Part shown: in pieces, positions 16,335 through 24,734 of the stretch
Layout of the letters: each line of letters begins with the position of its first letter
How positions within the stretch are numbered: position 1 is the stretch's first letter
Assembly: GCF_014651955.1 (NCBI RefSeq)
Contig: NZ_BMXW01000014.1
Span: forward strand, 33,257 to 97,256
Origin: Shewanella fodinae
GTDB taxonomy: Bacteria; Pseudomonadota; Gammaproteobacteria; Enterobacterales; Shewanellaceae
Reading direction: 5' to 3'
DNA length: 64,000 nt
Notes under the pieces: model-generated
Told to the model about the DNA's origin: nothing
Seen by the model: the letters and a program-made list of their open reading frames with translations, nothing else
Database searches by the model: none
Program-made: the position numbers and the translations under genes

Positions 16335-16637
16335 TCAAATCGTTTGCACATCAATTTTATCGTATTGTGCATGGCTGCCGATAAACCGTATGTAAACCAC
16401 CTTGTAGGCATAATTGATCCAAACAACTAACCGGTATTTATTACCGGCAATGTTAAACACGACACGCCCATCTTTGAGGATGCTGGCATTTCTAAAGTCC
16501 TGTTTCACATCCGACGGTGATCCCCAATCAGTGTTTAATGCATGCCTATACCACGCTAAAGTTGGCTCTTTAGCGTCAATGTATTCTGGGCTGTCTTCCC
16601 AAAATGTTTTTAAGGTTGATAGTGCGATAATTCTCAT
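16335..16637 (-). CDS. higB: HigB-type mRNA interferase toxin
   Basis: A 100-residue RelE-fold toxin of the HigB_toxin type: WEDSPEYIDAKEPTLAWYRH, then the strand-rich core VVFNIAGNKYRLVVWINYAY, ending in VYIRFIGSHAQYDKID, where the basic and His residues contribute to RNA cleavage in the family. Members cut mRNA at the ribosome. It is the first gene of the minus-strand operon; the start ATG 16637 is only 11 bases from the operator palindrome, so the leader is very short or absent. Confidence 0.88.
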   Translation of the reverse strand: MRIIALSTLKTFWEDSPEYIDAKEPTLAWYRHALNTDWGSPSDVKQDFRNASILKDGRVVFNIAGNKYRLVVWINYAYKVVYIRFIGSHAQYDKIDVQTI

Positions 16638-16648
16638 AAATAGATGTT

Positions 16649-16665
16649 AGTCCCATATTGGGACT
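16649..16665. promoter_or_regulatory. Operator palindrome of the higBA-TOTE operon
   Basis: AGTCCCATATTGGGACT is a perfect odd palindrome (7-bp arms, TAT centre) 11 bases upstream of the higB start, the usual position of a HigA operator. It would place the conflict-protein gene under HigA control as well (inference). Confidence 0.75.
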
Positions 16666-16719
16666 TTTGCAAGTTTGTAGTTTGATTGACTGAAAGGAGT
16701 TGTTGGCACGGCCCCCAAT

Positions 16720-16738
16720 TGCCCCATTCCTTGGGGCA
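16720..16738. repeat. Hairpin TGCCCCA / TGGGGCA
   Basis: A 7-bp perfect inverted repeat with a 5-base loop in the 16666-17014 spacer. That spacer holds no gene I can support; it is rich in GCCCCA words, also seen near 16783 and, in the complementary sense, near 12196. A further small hairpin, TCACGT-AGA-ACGTGA, lies at 16987-17001. Confidence 0.4.
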
Positions 16739-17014
16739 GTGTAATTTCCTCTTATTCACTTTCTAAGGCTCGGCATATCAAGTGTTGCCCCATTGTCCCA
16801 ACTGCCCACGGTAAGTGAGCAAATGGGTGGCTTGTTAGTTTCTCCTGATTGGCTTTTTCGGCATACGGCTGCGTTTGCCATCGATGAAGGCTAACACCCT
16901 GAACTAATAGAATGATTCTTCATAACCTAGGCTGTACGTTGGGCGTGCAGGCGGGATGAGCCCCAGTTTGCGTCCTAGACTGACAATCACGTAGAACGTG
17001 AGTTTTAGCGTCAG

Positions 17015-17173
17015 CTAAGGAGCGAGTACCACGAATACCATCAGGCAATACCGAGTAAGTGCGTAGCCTATACCATAAGGCTGTTCGAGTAGGGCAATGC
17101 CAATACACCAGCCAAGGCCTGCCAGCATGGCTATTGGAAAGGTAATGGGGGCGAATCGCATCATAAATGGCAT
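17015..17173 (-). CDS. Small hydrophobic protein coupled to the integrase gene
   Basis: The product has 52 residues from ATG 17173, which lies one base after the integrase stop and has an excellent AGGAGG site eight bases upstream, inside the integrase codons. The sequence has two hydrophobic stretches (ITFPIAMLAGLGWCIGIALL, about 9-28, and YALTRYCLMVFVVL, about 37-50), so I predict a small two-helix inner-membrane protein. It does not resemble an excisionase. The coupling to the integrase suggests production during integrase expression; holin-like or toxin-like action is only a guess. It is not a family I know. Confidence 0.6.
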   Translation of the reverse strand: MPFMMRFAPITFPIAMLAGLGWCIGIALLEQPYGIGYALTRYCLMVFVVLAP

Positions 17174-17174
17174 G

Positions 17175-18454
17175 TTAACGCCCTCCTGCGTGCTGTTGCG
17201 AATGTGGCTCAAAGTTCACCAGTGGTTCAACTACATCAGCCACGGTTTGATGGGCAATTCGGCGCTCTTCAAAGTAATCGTGGCGGTCGTAGATGCCCTC
17301 AACGCCTTTTAGCTTATGATTAAGGCAGCGTTCGGTCACGTTGCCTGCAATGCCCAAAGAGGCGGCAAGGCTGCGAAAGGTGCGGCGCAAATCATGTACG
17401 GTGAAGTGTTCAAGTTTGCCCATTTTATTGGGAGGCTGTTTTTTGCGCCCAGGCTCGCGACCAAAGAGTTTAGAAATGGCACCGTTCAGCGTATCTGGCC
17501 CCATATGTGGACGATGGCTTGCTCGTCTGGCTGGGAAAACATAAGGCGAGCCACAAGCGCGGATTTGCAACTCGTTAAACCAAGCAATGGCTTGGCATGG
17601 TAAGGGTATGCTGATTGGCACGCCGGTTTTGCTGCGTTCTTTGGGCAGATCCCACACGGCTGTGGTTAAATCCATTTCACGCCACATGGCTTCGCACAAT
17701 TCGCTTTTGCGTACGCCCAACACCAAAAACAGGCAGCAAGCGAGGTAGTTGTCGCGGCCAAAGCTATTGATATGGGTATGAAACACGCTAAAGGCGTAGT
17801 GAATTTCCTCTTTGCTGAGCATCCTGTCTTTACTGGACTCCACGCCACCTGCATCGTCCACGGTAAATGCTGCGGCTGGGTTGTTCAGCGTTAAGTCGAG
17901 CTTTATCGCATGTCGAAACAGCTGTTTCATGTACATCAAGGTGTCGTTGGCAATGGTAGGGCGGTTACTTTGTCGAATGCGTTTTAATACTTCACGAACA
18001 TGTGTTGGCCGCACTGCTTGGATAGGGAGTTGACCAATCAATGGTGCAATCTCTTTGGTAAAAACACGTTTGGGTATATTGGGGTGCTGTAATCGGCGAC
18101 TTAAGTCTTTGGCATACCAGTCTTGAAACAGCTGACTGACATTTTGGATCTCAGGGATGGTTTCAATAGCGCGAATTGCTAATGGGTCTTCACCTTGCTG
18201 AAGTTGTAGCTGCATTAGACGATTTAAGTCGAGCCTCTGCTAAGGTCATGCTTGGGTATTGGCCGAGCGTGGCTTCTCGTCGTCCGTTTAGGCTGGGATA
18301 CCTTTTAGCATCCAATACGGCATGCCAGATTTTCTTACGCAAAAATAAAGGCTATTACCATCACTGCATTTTTTGTTTGCTGCTGCGGTGCGAGCATAAT
18401 ACTGCACCTGAGTTGCGGTTAGTTTTGCTATCGTTTGTTACTCTATATTCCTAA
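17175..18454 (-). pseudogene. int: P4-type tyrosine integrase with frameshifted amino-terminal domain
   Basis: The long frame (17175-18215, 346 residues) holds the core-binding and catalytic domains: VLGVRKSELCEAMW (first Arg), HDLRRTFRSLAASLGI (H-x-x-R), LNHKLKGVEGIYDRHDY (final Tyr). The amino-terminal DUF4102 domain lies upstream in other frames: IAKLTATQVQYYARTAAANK to MPYWMLK (about 18430-18310), then after a one-base shift YPSLNGRREATLGQYPSMTL to LKSSNAA (about 18300-18212). No ATG precedes the first segment; an ATA stands where a start would be expected. Two frameshifts plus a lost start imply loss of arm-site binding. Translation from 18215 could still give a catalytic fragment. It faces yicC from about 320 bases. 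Confidence 0.8.
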
Positions 18455-18468
18455 GAAATCGTCAAAAT

Positions 18469-18489
18469 TTGCTCACCATTGCCCACCAC
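18469..18489 (+). repeat. Arm-type repeat copy inside the right end
   Basis: TTGCTCACCATTGCCCACCAC contains one TGCTCACCA and one TGCCCACCA unit. It matches the end repeats at 9880 and 18636 and lies directly upstream of the integrase 5' region, as expected for an arm site that may also regulate the gene. Confidence 0.5.
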
Positions 18490-18563
18490 GGTTTGTTTAT
18501 CGAATGGTTCGATAGTTGAGTGAACAATCTGCAAGCAGCACGATAAGTGGAGATGGCATAAGC

Positions 18564-18580
18564 CGGTGGTGAGATAGATG
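18564..18580 (+). repeat. Copy of a 17-bp repeat also at 13097-13113
   Basis: CGGTGGTGAGATAGATG here and CGGTGGTGAAATAGATG at 13097-13113 differ at one base. The copy here is in the right island end; the other is inside the decayed 12.3-13.4 kb segment. Confidence 0.45.
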
Positions 18581-18635
18581 CAAAAATCTGTTCACCAGAT
18601 ACCTTGACTTTTTGCTTATTGAGTCAAAAACAGGG

Positions 18636-18661
18636 TTTGCCCACCATTTTGCCCACCACTT
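18636..18661 (+). repeat. Right-end arm-type repeat (TTTGCCCACCA, tandem)
   Basis: TTTGCCCACCA-TTTTGCCCACCACTT is the counterpart of 9880-9905 and lies about 110 bases inside the right att site, against about 65-90 bases on the left. It is in the same orientation at both ends. Confidence 0.6.
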
Positions 18662-18713
18662 AAACAGCAACTGGTAACGGACATCTGCAAACCGATTTGG
18701 ACGGGGAAAATTA

Positions 18714-18750
18714 AAAAGTCCTGAATTTACAAAGAAATAGCAGGACTTTT
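18714..18750 (-). terminator. Intrinsic terminator of yicC
   Basis: The 10-bp stem AAAAGTCCTG / CAGGACTTTT has a 17-base loop; on the minus strand it is followed by TTTTTAATTTT. It lies 26 bases past the yicC stop, on the island side of the att site, so the island appears to have brought its own terminator for yicC. Confidence 0.7.
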
Positions 18751-18769
18751 AAGACATTCTTGGACGGTA

Positions 18770-18800
18770 AAAAAATTATTCGATGTTTTGGATCTGTTCG
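18770..18800. other. Right attachment site (attR) at the yicC 3' end
   Basis: This is the last codons and stop of yicC with the shared AAAATTATTC and GGATCTG words seen at 9785-9811. Island insertion at the 3' end of yicC is known from mobilizable genomic islands in Vibrio and Shewanella relatives. Confidence 0.7.
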
Positions 18801-19639
18801 CGCATCTGCTCTATTAAAACCTTTAACTCAATGGCAGCGGCAGTGGTCTCAGTGCAGATAGATTTAGACGCCAGCGTGTTTGATTCGCGGTTAAATTCCT
18901 GCATCATGAAATCTAAGCGGCGGCCCTCGGCACCACCTTTTTTCAGGATACGCCGGGCTTCTTTAACATGTGCCTCAAGGCGATCCATCTCTTCCGCCAC
19001 ATCCAGTTTTTGGGCAGTCAGTACCATTTCCTGTTCAATGCGAACAGGGTCGAGTTCGCCTTTCACTTCTGCCAATCGGTTGGTGAGTTTTTCACGTTGC
19101 CACTCGATGACTTTGGGCATTTGTTCTCGGACGATTGCGATCTGTTGTTCTACACCTTCCAGGCGGCTCAGCAGCATGGCGTTAATCGCTTCGCCTTCAC
19201 GGGCTCTGGCTTCAATAAACTGATCAATGGCATTATCAAACGCTGCTAATAGCTCGGTGCCTATGGCATCCATGTCTTGCTCTTGCGCAGAGATGACTCC
19301 TGGCCAACGCAGAATGTCCAGTAACTCCAATCGGCCTTCGCTAGCTTCGTCTTTTACCCATTGAGCGGCTTTCAATAATTGCCGAGCCAAATCTTCGTTG
19401 AGTGTCAGTTGGTTGTCTTGGTCACCTTTCAGTTCATAACGGAGATTCACTTCTATTTTTCCACGGTTAAGCCGTTGTCGAAGTTTGTCTCGCAGAATCG
19501 GCTCCAAGCTCCGCAGCTGTTCAGGCAGGCGCAGATAGGTTTCCAGGTAACGTTGGTTAACGGAACGAATTTCCCAAGACGCATTGCCCCAGGTAGCTTT
19601 ATGCTCTACGCGGGCATAGGCGGTCATACTATGGATCAT
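18776..19639 (-). CDS. yicC: YicC family endoribonuclease / stress-induced protein
   Basis: The product has 287 residues, identical in length to E. coli YicC when started at ATG 19639 (MIHSMTAYAR); a longer in-frame extension to 19696 has no such N-terminus and is rejected. YicC-family proteins are RNases linked to small-RNA turnover and stationary phase. Visible blocks: WEIRSVNQRYLETYLRLPEQ near the start, and the C-terminal DUF1732 region GRRLDFMMQEFNRESNTLAS and IELKVLIEQMREQIQNIE. It diverges from rph. The last codons double as the attachment site of the island to its left, yet the reading frame is complete. Confidence 0.95.
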   Translation of the reverse strand: MIHSMTAYARVEHKATWGNASWEIRSVNQRYLETYLRLPEQLRSLEPILRDKLRQRLNRGKIEVNLRYELKGDQDNQLTLNEDLARQLLKAAQWVKDEASEGRLELLDILRWPGVISAQEQDMDAIGTELLAAFDNAIDQFIEARAREGEAINAMLLSRLEGVEQQIAIVREQMPKVIEWQREKLTNRLAEVKGELDPVRIEQEMVLTAQKLDVAEEMDRLEAHVKEARRILKKGGAEGRRLDFMMQEFNRESNTLASKSICTETTAAAIELKVLIEQMREQIQNIE

Positions 19640-19810
19640 GAAAGTATCCCGTAAGTCGTTTGTGACGATAAAGCCTTGATTATAGACATCTGTCACCTAG
19701 GGTTAAAGGCATGTCGGCCAGAATCGCAGGGTGGTGTTAGATCTAGCGTAGCACTCCCTGGTGTCAGGTCCTATAATAGGCGCCACATTTATTAGATTCA
19801 GGAAGTTGTT

Positions 19811-20524
19811 ATGCGCCCCAGCACCAGAACACCGGCTCAAATCCGCCCGGTCACGATTACCCGCCAATACACAGCCCATGCCGAAGGCTCAGTGTTAGTT
19901 GAATTTGGCAACACCAAGGTGTTATGTACCGCGAGTTTTGAAGAAGGCGTTCCGCGTTTTCTGAAAGGGCAAGGACAGGGGTGGGTAACTGCCGAATATG
20001 GCATGTTGCCGCGCTCAACGCATAGTCGCATGGACCGTGAAGCGGCGCGAGGCAAGCAGTCTGGCAGAACCCAAGAGATCCAGCGACTCATTGGCCGTTC
20101 TTTGCGGGCAGCGGTTGATATGAAACTGCTGGGCGAAAACACCATCGTTATTGATTGTGACGTGATCCAGGCCGATGGTGGCACCAGAACCGCAGCGATT
20201 ACCGGGGGCTGTGTGGCGTTGGTTGATGCCCTGAATTGGGCGCGCGCTAAGGGTATTATCAAGACTAATCCGCTGAAGTTCCTGATTGCCGCTGTGAGCG
20301 TCGGTATTTTTGATGGTGAGCCGGTGTGTGACTTGGAATATGTGGAGGATAGCGCCGCCGAAACCGATATGAATGTGGTGATGACTGAAACCGGCAAGAT
20401 TATTGAAGTACAGGGCACCGCTGAGGGTGAACCCTTTAGTCACGAAGAACTGGCAAGCCTGCTGGAGCTGGCCAAACATGGCATTCGCGAAATCGTTGAT
20501 GTGCAGAAAGCCGCATTAAGCTAA
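19811..20524 (+). CDS. rph: Ribonuclease PH
   Basis: The product has 237 residues, the usual length. RNase PH trims tRNA 3' ends with phosphate as co-substrate. The N-terminus [20 protein letters not shown], the segment [20 protein letters not shown] and the phosphate-site region [21 protein letters not shown] are conserved. A TATAAT hexamer at about 19770-19775 lies in the divergent gap with yicC. pyrE follows after 52 bases, as in E. coli, but I see no attenuator hairpin in the gap, so the rph-pyrE attenuation known from E. coli is not evident. Confidence 0.97.
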   Translation: MRPSTRTPAQIRPVTITRQYTAHAEGSVLVEFGNTKVLCTASFEEGVPRFLKGQGQGWVTAEYGMLPRSTHSRMDREAARGKQSGRTQEIQRLIGRSLRAAVDMKLLGENTIVIDCDVIQADGGTRTAAITGGCVALVDALNWARAKGIIKTNPLKFLIAAVSVGIFDGEPVCDLEYVEDSAAETDMNVVMTETGKIIEVQGTAEGEPFSHEELASLLELAKHGIREIVDVQKAALS

Positions 20525-20576
20525 AAACAATATTGATAACCAAGTACACTACCAACCTTACATAACAGGAACTGAC

Positions 20577-21218
20577 GTGAAAGCTTATCAGCGAGAGTTT
20601 ATTGAATTTGCCTTACAACGTAATGTGCTGCGTTTTGGTGAATTTACTTTGAAATCCGGTCGTAAAAGCCCCTATTTTTTTAATGCCGGGTTATTTAATA
20701 CCGGTGGTGATTTAGCTCGTTTGGGACGGTTTTATGCGGCGGCGTTGGTTGACTCAGACATTGAATATGACCTGTTGTTTGGTCCGGCTTACAAAGGTAT
20801 CCCTATCGCCACCACTACGGCGGTAGCGCTGGCAGAACATCACGGTATTGATATCCCCTATTGTTTTAACCGTAAGGAAAAGAAAGATCACGGTGAAGGC
20901 GGCAACTTGGTTGGCAGTGATCTTAAAGGTAGGGTTATGCTGGTTGATGACGTGATTACTGCGGGCACGGCTATCCGAGAATCCATGGAGATTATTCAGG
21001 CTAATAGTGCGATGTTGGCAGGGGTGTTGATCGCCTTGGATCGCCAAGAAAAAGGTCGCGGCGAGTTATCTGCCATCCAGGAAGTAGAGCGTGATTTTGG
21101 CTGCCATATTGTTGCGATCATTAAGCTGGCGGATCTGATAGCTTATCTCAGCGAAAAGCTGGGGATGGAAGGTGAGCTGGCGGCAGTTCAAGCCTATCGC
21201 CAGCAGTATGGGATATGA
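20577..21218 (+). CDS. pyrE: Orotate phosphoribosyltransferase
   Basis: Converts orotate and PRPP into orotidine 5'-phosphate in pyrimidine synthesis. The product has 213 residues, the normal length for the gammaproteobacterial enzyme. The start is GTG 20577, preceded by AGGAACTGAC; the product begins [13 protein letters not shown]. The PRPP motif [17 protein letters not shown] and the catalytic loop region [12 protein letters not shown] are present. It shares its transcript with rph and ends before a bidirectional terminator facing folE. Confidence 0.97.
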   Translation: MKAYQREFIEFALQRNVLRFGEFTLKSGRKSPYFFNAGLFNTGGDLARLGRFYAAALVDSDIEYDLLFGPAYKGIPIATTTAVALAEHHGIDIPYCFNRKEKKDHGEGGNLVGSDLKGRVMLVDDVITAGTAIRESMEIIQANSAMLAGVLIALDRQEKGRGELSAIQEVERDFGCHIVAIIKLADLIAYLSEKLGMEGELAAVQAYRQQYGI

Positions 21219-21233
21219 ACGAATGTGACTATA

Positions 21234-21260
21234 AAAAGCTTGGCTCTGCCAGGCTTTTTT
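21234..21260. terminator. Bidirectional terminator between pyrE and folE
   Basis: The stem AAAAGCTTGG / CCAGGCTTTT (one G-T pair) has a short CTCTG loop, with a T-run on one side and an A-run on the other. It sits between convergent genes and can serve both. Confidence 0.85.
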
Positions 21261-21279
21261 ACTTTATAGTGCGTTAACT

Positions 21280-21924
21280 TCAAGGGTGTAAAAATTCAGC
21301 TCTGGTGGCTGGGTTGGATTTGAAAATCCCTCCTAGCGCAGTGGTAGTGGTGGAGCTGGTGGAGTCCATGACCCCTCGAGCTTTGACGCAGTAATGCACA
21401 GCGTCGATTTTCACCGCGACATCTTTGGTTTCCAGTAACGCCTGCAAGGCCACCAACACCTGTTGTGTCAGTCGCTCCTGCACTTGGGGACGCTGGGAAA
21501 AGAAGCGCACAATCCGGTTGATCTTCGACAGTCCAATAATTTTTTTACGCGGCAGGTAGGCGATGGTAGCCGTGCCATCGATGGTGACCAGATGATGTTC
21601 ACAAGTACTTGTCAGGCTGATATCCTGCACTCGCACCATCTCATCAAATCCCATTTTGTTATCAATCACCGTGATCTTCGGGAAATTCTGGTAATCCAGT
21701 CCAGAAAATATTTCATCAACATACATCTTGGCGATGCGTTTTGGGGTATCTGCCAGACTGTCATCGGTCAGATCCAAGGACATCAGTTGTAGAATATCTC
21801 GAATATGTCCTTCGATTTGGAGTTTGCGCTCATCATTACTTAGCTTGCAAGGCACCATAGGTGTTTCCAGCCCTTTTGCTAGCAATGCTGCCTGCACGGT
21901 TTTTGCTGCTTCTGATAACGCCAT
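21280..21924 (-). CDS. folE: GTP cyclohydrolase I
   Basis: First step of tetrahydrofolate synthesis, from GTP to dihydroneopterin triphosphate. The product has 214 residues, a typical length. The zinc and catalytic residues are visible in [20 protein letters not shown] (Cys, His, His) and in [12 protein letters not shown] (second Cys). The [13 protein letters not shown] segment is also conserved. The 204-base gap upstream (21925-22128) should hold its promoter; I see no clear operator there. Confidence 0.96.
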   Translation of the reverse strand: MALSEAAKTVQAALLAKGLETPMVPCKLSNDERKLQIEGHIRDILQLMSLDLTDDSLADTPKRIAKMYVDEIFSGLDYQNFPKITVIDNKMGFDEMVRVQDISLTSTCEHHLVTIDGTATIAYLPRKKIIGLSKINRIVRFFSQRPQVQERLTQQVLVALQALLETKDVAVKIDAVHYCVKARGVMDSTSSTTTTALGGIFKSNPATRAEFLHP

Positions 21925-22128
21925 TTATAGTTCTCCTGTGCAGAAACCAGCGAAACATCGACTGCACATTACGGCGGTTGTGATATTCCTCACATTATAT
22001 CGGGATGCGGAGGATACTGCCATTTGCATTAATTTCATACAGCGTCAGTGGTGTAAGATTCTTATTAATGGACGTTATGGCGTATTCGCTGAGGAATCTA
22101 ACTGCCGCCATAACGTCAATATTTCGCA

Positions 22129-24090
22129 TTATTGTTTGAGGTTATTGTCTAGGAAATCCAGTAATCGTTGATAAAACGCCGCACGATCACTGTCCCGATA
22201 AAAACCATGACCTTCGTCATCGATGACCATTTTCTCATAAGGATAATGCTGTTGTTTCAGGGATTTCTCCAGAGCTTCAAACTGCTCTATGGGCGCACGT
22301 TCATCATTACCGCCGTGAACAAGCAGCAACTTAGCTTTAAGCTTATCCACGTGGTTTGCTGGCGACATGGCTTGCAATGTTTGGAGATTGTCACCTAGCA
22401 CCTGTTTTAAATAACTAACTCCAGAGTCAGACTTTTGCACATCACCTTCAGTAAACATCATCGGTAAATCATAGACCCCGGCTTCACCAACGGCACATCT
22501 GAACAGATCGGGGGCAAGTTCCGCACTCTGTAGGGCGCTATAGCCGCCAAAACTCGCGCCGACGATGCAGATGCGGTTCTTATCGGCAATGCCCTGATCT
22601 ATCAAATAACGAGTGGCATCGATAATGTCATACTGTATGTCACTGCTCCACTTCTGAAACCCTGCCTCTTGGAAAGCTTCTCCATAGCCACCGGAACCTC
22701 GGTAGTTTACCTGTAGAACCGCATACCCATGTGCGGCCAGAAACTGGTTCTGCGGAATAAATTCCCAATAATCACGAACGTAATGGGGGCCGCCATGGGG
22801 ATTGACAATCAAGGGCAGCGACTTTTGTGGTTTATTCAATGGTAAGGTCAGAAACGCTTGGATCTCTAATCCATCTCTTGCCTTAATATTCAGTGGCTGG
22901 ACTTCAGCCATCTTGGCCGGGTCGATACCCTCCATGACTTTAAGCAATGGCCGTAATTTATGTTGCTGAGGGTAATACAGGTAATACGTGCCAGGATCCC
23001 GATCGTTGAAAGCCAGAATCACCAGTTTATCGCCTTGACGATCTTCACTGACAATACGGACCTGATACCCGGGCAAACTCTGTAATAGTTGCTTCAGGTA
23101 CTGACTACGTGGGTCTTCAGCGCTGACAAAGGAGTAGGCTGGGTAGCCATTTTCAAACTCCACCGCATACAGTTGGCCATTTTGTGGATTGATCCAGAAA
23201 TGGGATGGGTCAACGGTAGGATCACTCACGACTTTCTTTTTATCGCCAGTCGACAGATTAACCTGATAAACACTGTCGGGCTCGCCTTGAACATTAGCGG
23301 TGGCATAGATACTGTTGTCGTCAGTTGCAAACGAGATGGGCTTGAAATGGTTCAGTTGCAGCTGCTGGCTGTTGACCCATGCACCATCGTGACGATAAAA
23401 GACCTGAGTGTCATTCTTGCTGTCTTCGCCAACGGCGATACGCACTTCGCCATTGGTGTCGGTCATAAAGCGAGCATTACCCACCGGAGCAGTCATTAAC
23501 CGTTGTCTGACGCCGCGGTATACATCAACCCGGTAAACATCTTGCAATATGTCGCGGGTCAGTGTGGTATGGTTTCCCCACGGAATAGCGCTTACCAGCA
23601 TATAACGCTTATCGTTTGGAAGCGGGTCTAAGATGTAAGCCGTGGCATCAATAGCAGTATTCTTTTGGATATGAGAGCCAGCCTGCTGCTCCGTTGAAGC
23701 ATAACCAAACAGGTAACTGGCTTTTTTCCCATCAGCATTAACGGCCATCAATTCGCCATAATACTGAGGTTGTGCATCCCAACCTTTAAGATATTCTTTA
23801 GCGAGGACTAGCCGTTCATCGTTGACCCACGCGTAGCTTCCTACTTGAGCATTGCCTGCAAAAAATACCGAATGCATCAGTTTCATGTCTTCGGTGTTAA
23901 AAATCAGCAGGCGTTTCTTGCCCTCATGCTTCATTTTGACGGCCAAGTATTCGCCGCCGGGAGAGACTTTCACCTCGGAGAAACTGGCCCCTTTGCTGAA
24001 TAGCAAAGCAGATTCGGAGATTTCACTGGCGAGCGATGCCGGAACTACAGCAAGCAGCCCAATAACAATAGACAGCCAAAACAATTTCAT
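22129..24090 (-). CDS. Secreted S9 family prolyl oligopeptidase-type peptidase
   Basis: A 653-residue alpha/beta-hydrolase peptidase with an N-terminal beta-propeller-like half and a C-terminal catalytic half. ATG 24090 is chosen because it gives a proper Sec signal peptide (MKLFWLSIVIGLLAVVPASL, cut after ASLAS or nearby) and has AAGGA upstream; the longer frame to 24165 would overlap slmA. Catalytic residues: Ser in GASFGGYSALQ, Asp in HGGNDERAPIEQ, His in DDEGHGFY. GGPHYVRDYWEF is the oxyanion-side segment. Likely periplasmic cleavage of short peptides. Encoded downstream of slmA on the same strand with a 38-base gap. Confidence 0.92.
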   Translation of the reverse strand: MKLFWLSIVIGLLAVVPASLASEISESALLFSKGASFSEVKVSPGGEYLAVKMKHEGKKRLLIFNTEDMKLMHSVFFAGNAQVGSYAWVNDERLVLAKEYLKGWDAQPQYYGELMAVNADGKKASYLFGYASTEQQAGSHIQKNTAIDATAYILDPLPNDKRYMLVSAIPWGNHTTLTRDILQDVYRVDVYRGVRQRLMTAPVGNARFMTDTNGEVRIAVGEDSKNDTQVFYRHDGAWVNSQQLQLNHFKPISFATDDNSIYATANVQGEPDSVYQVNLSTGDKKKVVSDPTVDPSHFWINPQNGQLYAVEFENGYPAYSFVSAEDPRSQYLKQLLQSLPGYQVRIVSEDRQGDKLVILAFNDRDPGTYYLYYPQQHKLRPLLKVMEGIDPAKMAEVQPLNIKARDGLEIQAFLTLPLNKPQKSLPLIVNPHGGPHYVRDYWEFIPQNQFLAAHGYAVLQVNYRGSGGYGEAFQEAGFQKWSSDIQYDIIDATRYLIDQGIADKNRICIVGASFGGYSALQSAELAPDLFRCAVGEAGVYDLPMMFTEGDVQKSDSGVSYLKQVLGDNLQTLQAMSPANHVDKLKAKLLLVHGGNDERAPIEQFEALEKSLKQQHYPYEKMVIDDEGHGFYRDSDRAAFYQRLLDFLDNNLKQ

Positions 24091-24128
24091 AGAACGTCCT
24101 TGTGAAGATACCCTTTTACTTACGACAG

Positions 24129-24722
24129 TTAACTTTGTAGCAGCTGCTTTTGAATAAACAACCACTGTTCTTCAAAATGTTGAGTGGGCTTTTGCTGAAA
24201 TTCACTGCGAACAAATTGGGCAATATGGCCTTCAGCAACAGCCAATAGCATGTTGGCTAAAACACCTTCATCGATATGAAATTTCTGACCTTCCCGCAGT
24301 GATTTTTCGCGCAGGATCTGTTTCAGATGGGTCTCAAATTTGGCAAAAATCTGGTTAACCCGCTCCCGTAATCGTTCGTGTTCACCCAATAATGCGTCGC
24401 CGTTGAGTAGCCGTGAGATACCGGGATTGCGCTCAGCAAATACCAGTAGTAGTTGTAACATCAGCTGACAGCGGCGCATGGTGTCCTTTTCTTCGGTCAT
24501 AATCAGGTTAGCGCGCGACAATAAGGACTCCTCGATAAATTCGATAAGTCCTTCAAACATGCGGGCTTTACTGGGAAAATGGCGGTAAAGTGCCGCCTCT
24601 GAAACCCCGACTTCAGACGCCAATTTTGCGGTGGTGATCCGCTGTCCAGGATTGGTTTCCAACATCTGCGCTAGGCACTGCAGAATATGGTCGCGACGAT
24701 TAATTTTTTCTTTGGTCATCAA
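24129..24722 (-). CDS. slmA: Nucleoid occlusion factor SlmA
   Basis: A 197-residue TetR-like protein. SlmA binds specific chromosomal sites and antagonises FtsZ rings over unsegregated DNA. The helix-turn-helix [20 protein letters not shown] (about residues 28-47) is almost identical to E. coli SlmA, as is the [19 protein letters not shown] segment. It follows dut after 12 bases in the coaBC-dut-slmA operon, the known arrangement. Two adjacent ATGs at the start give either MMTK or MTK; I keep the first. Its target FtsZ is encoded at 57036 in this same window. Confidence 0.96.
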   Translation of the reverse strand: MMTKEKINRRDHILQCLAQMLETNPGQRITTAKLASEVGVSEAALYRHFPSKARMFEGLIEFIEESLLSRANLIMTEEKDTMRRCQLMLQLLLVFAERNPGISRLLNGDALLGEHERLRERVNQIFAKFETHLKQILREKSLREGQKFHIDEGVLANMLLAVAEGHIAQFVRSEFQQKPTQHFEEQWLFIQKQLLQS

Positions 24723-24734
24723 TGGCTCCGGAGC

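Noticed and set aside
16920..17108. 62-codon minus-strand frame next to the integrase
   Set aside because: It overlaps the better supported 52-codon membrane peptide in another frame and has no ribosome binding site.
20525..20576. Possible pyrE attenuator as in E. coli
   Set aside because: No hairpin followed by a T-run is present in the 52-base rph-pyrE gap.
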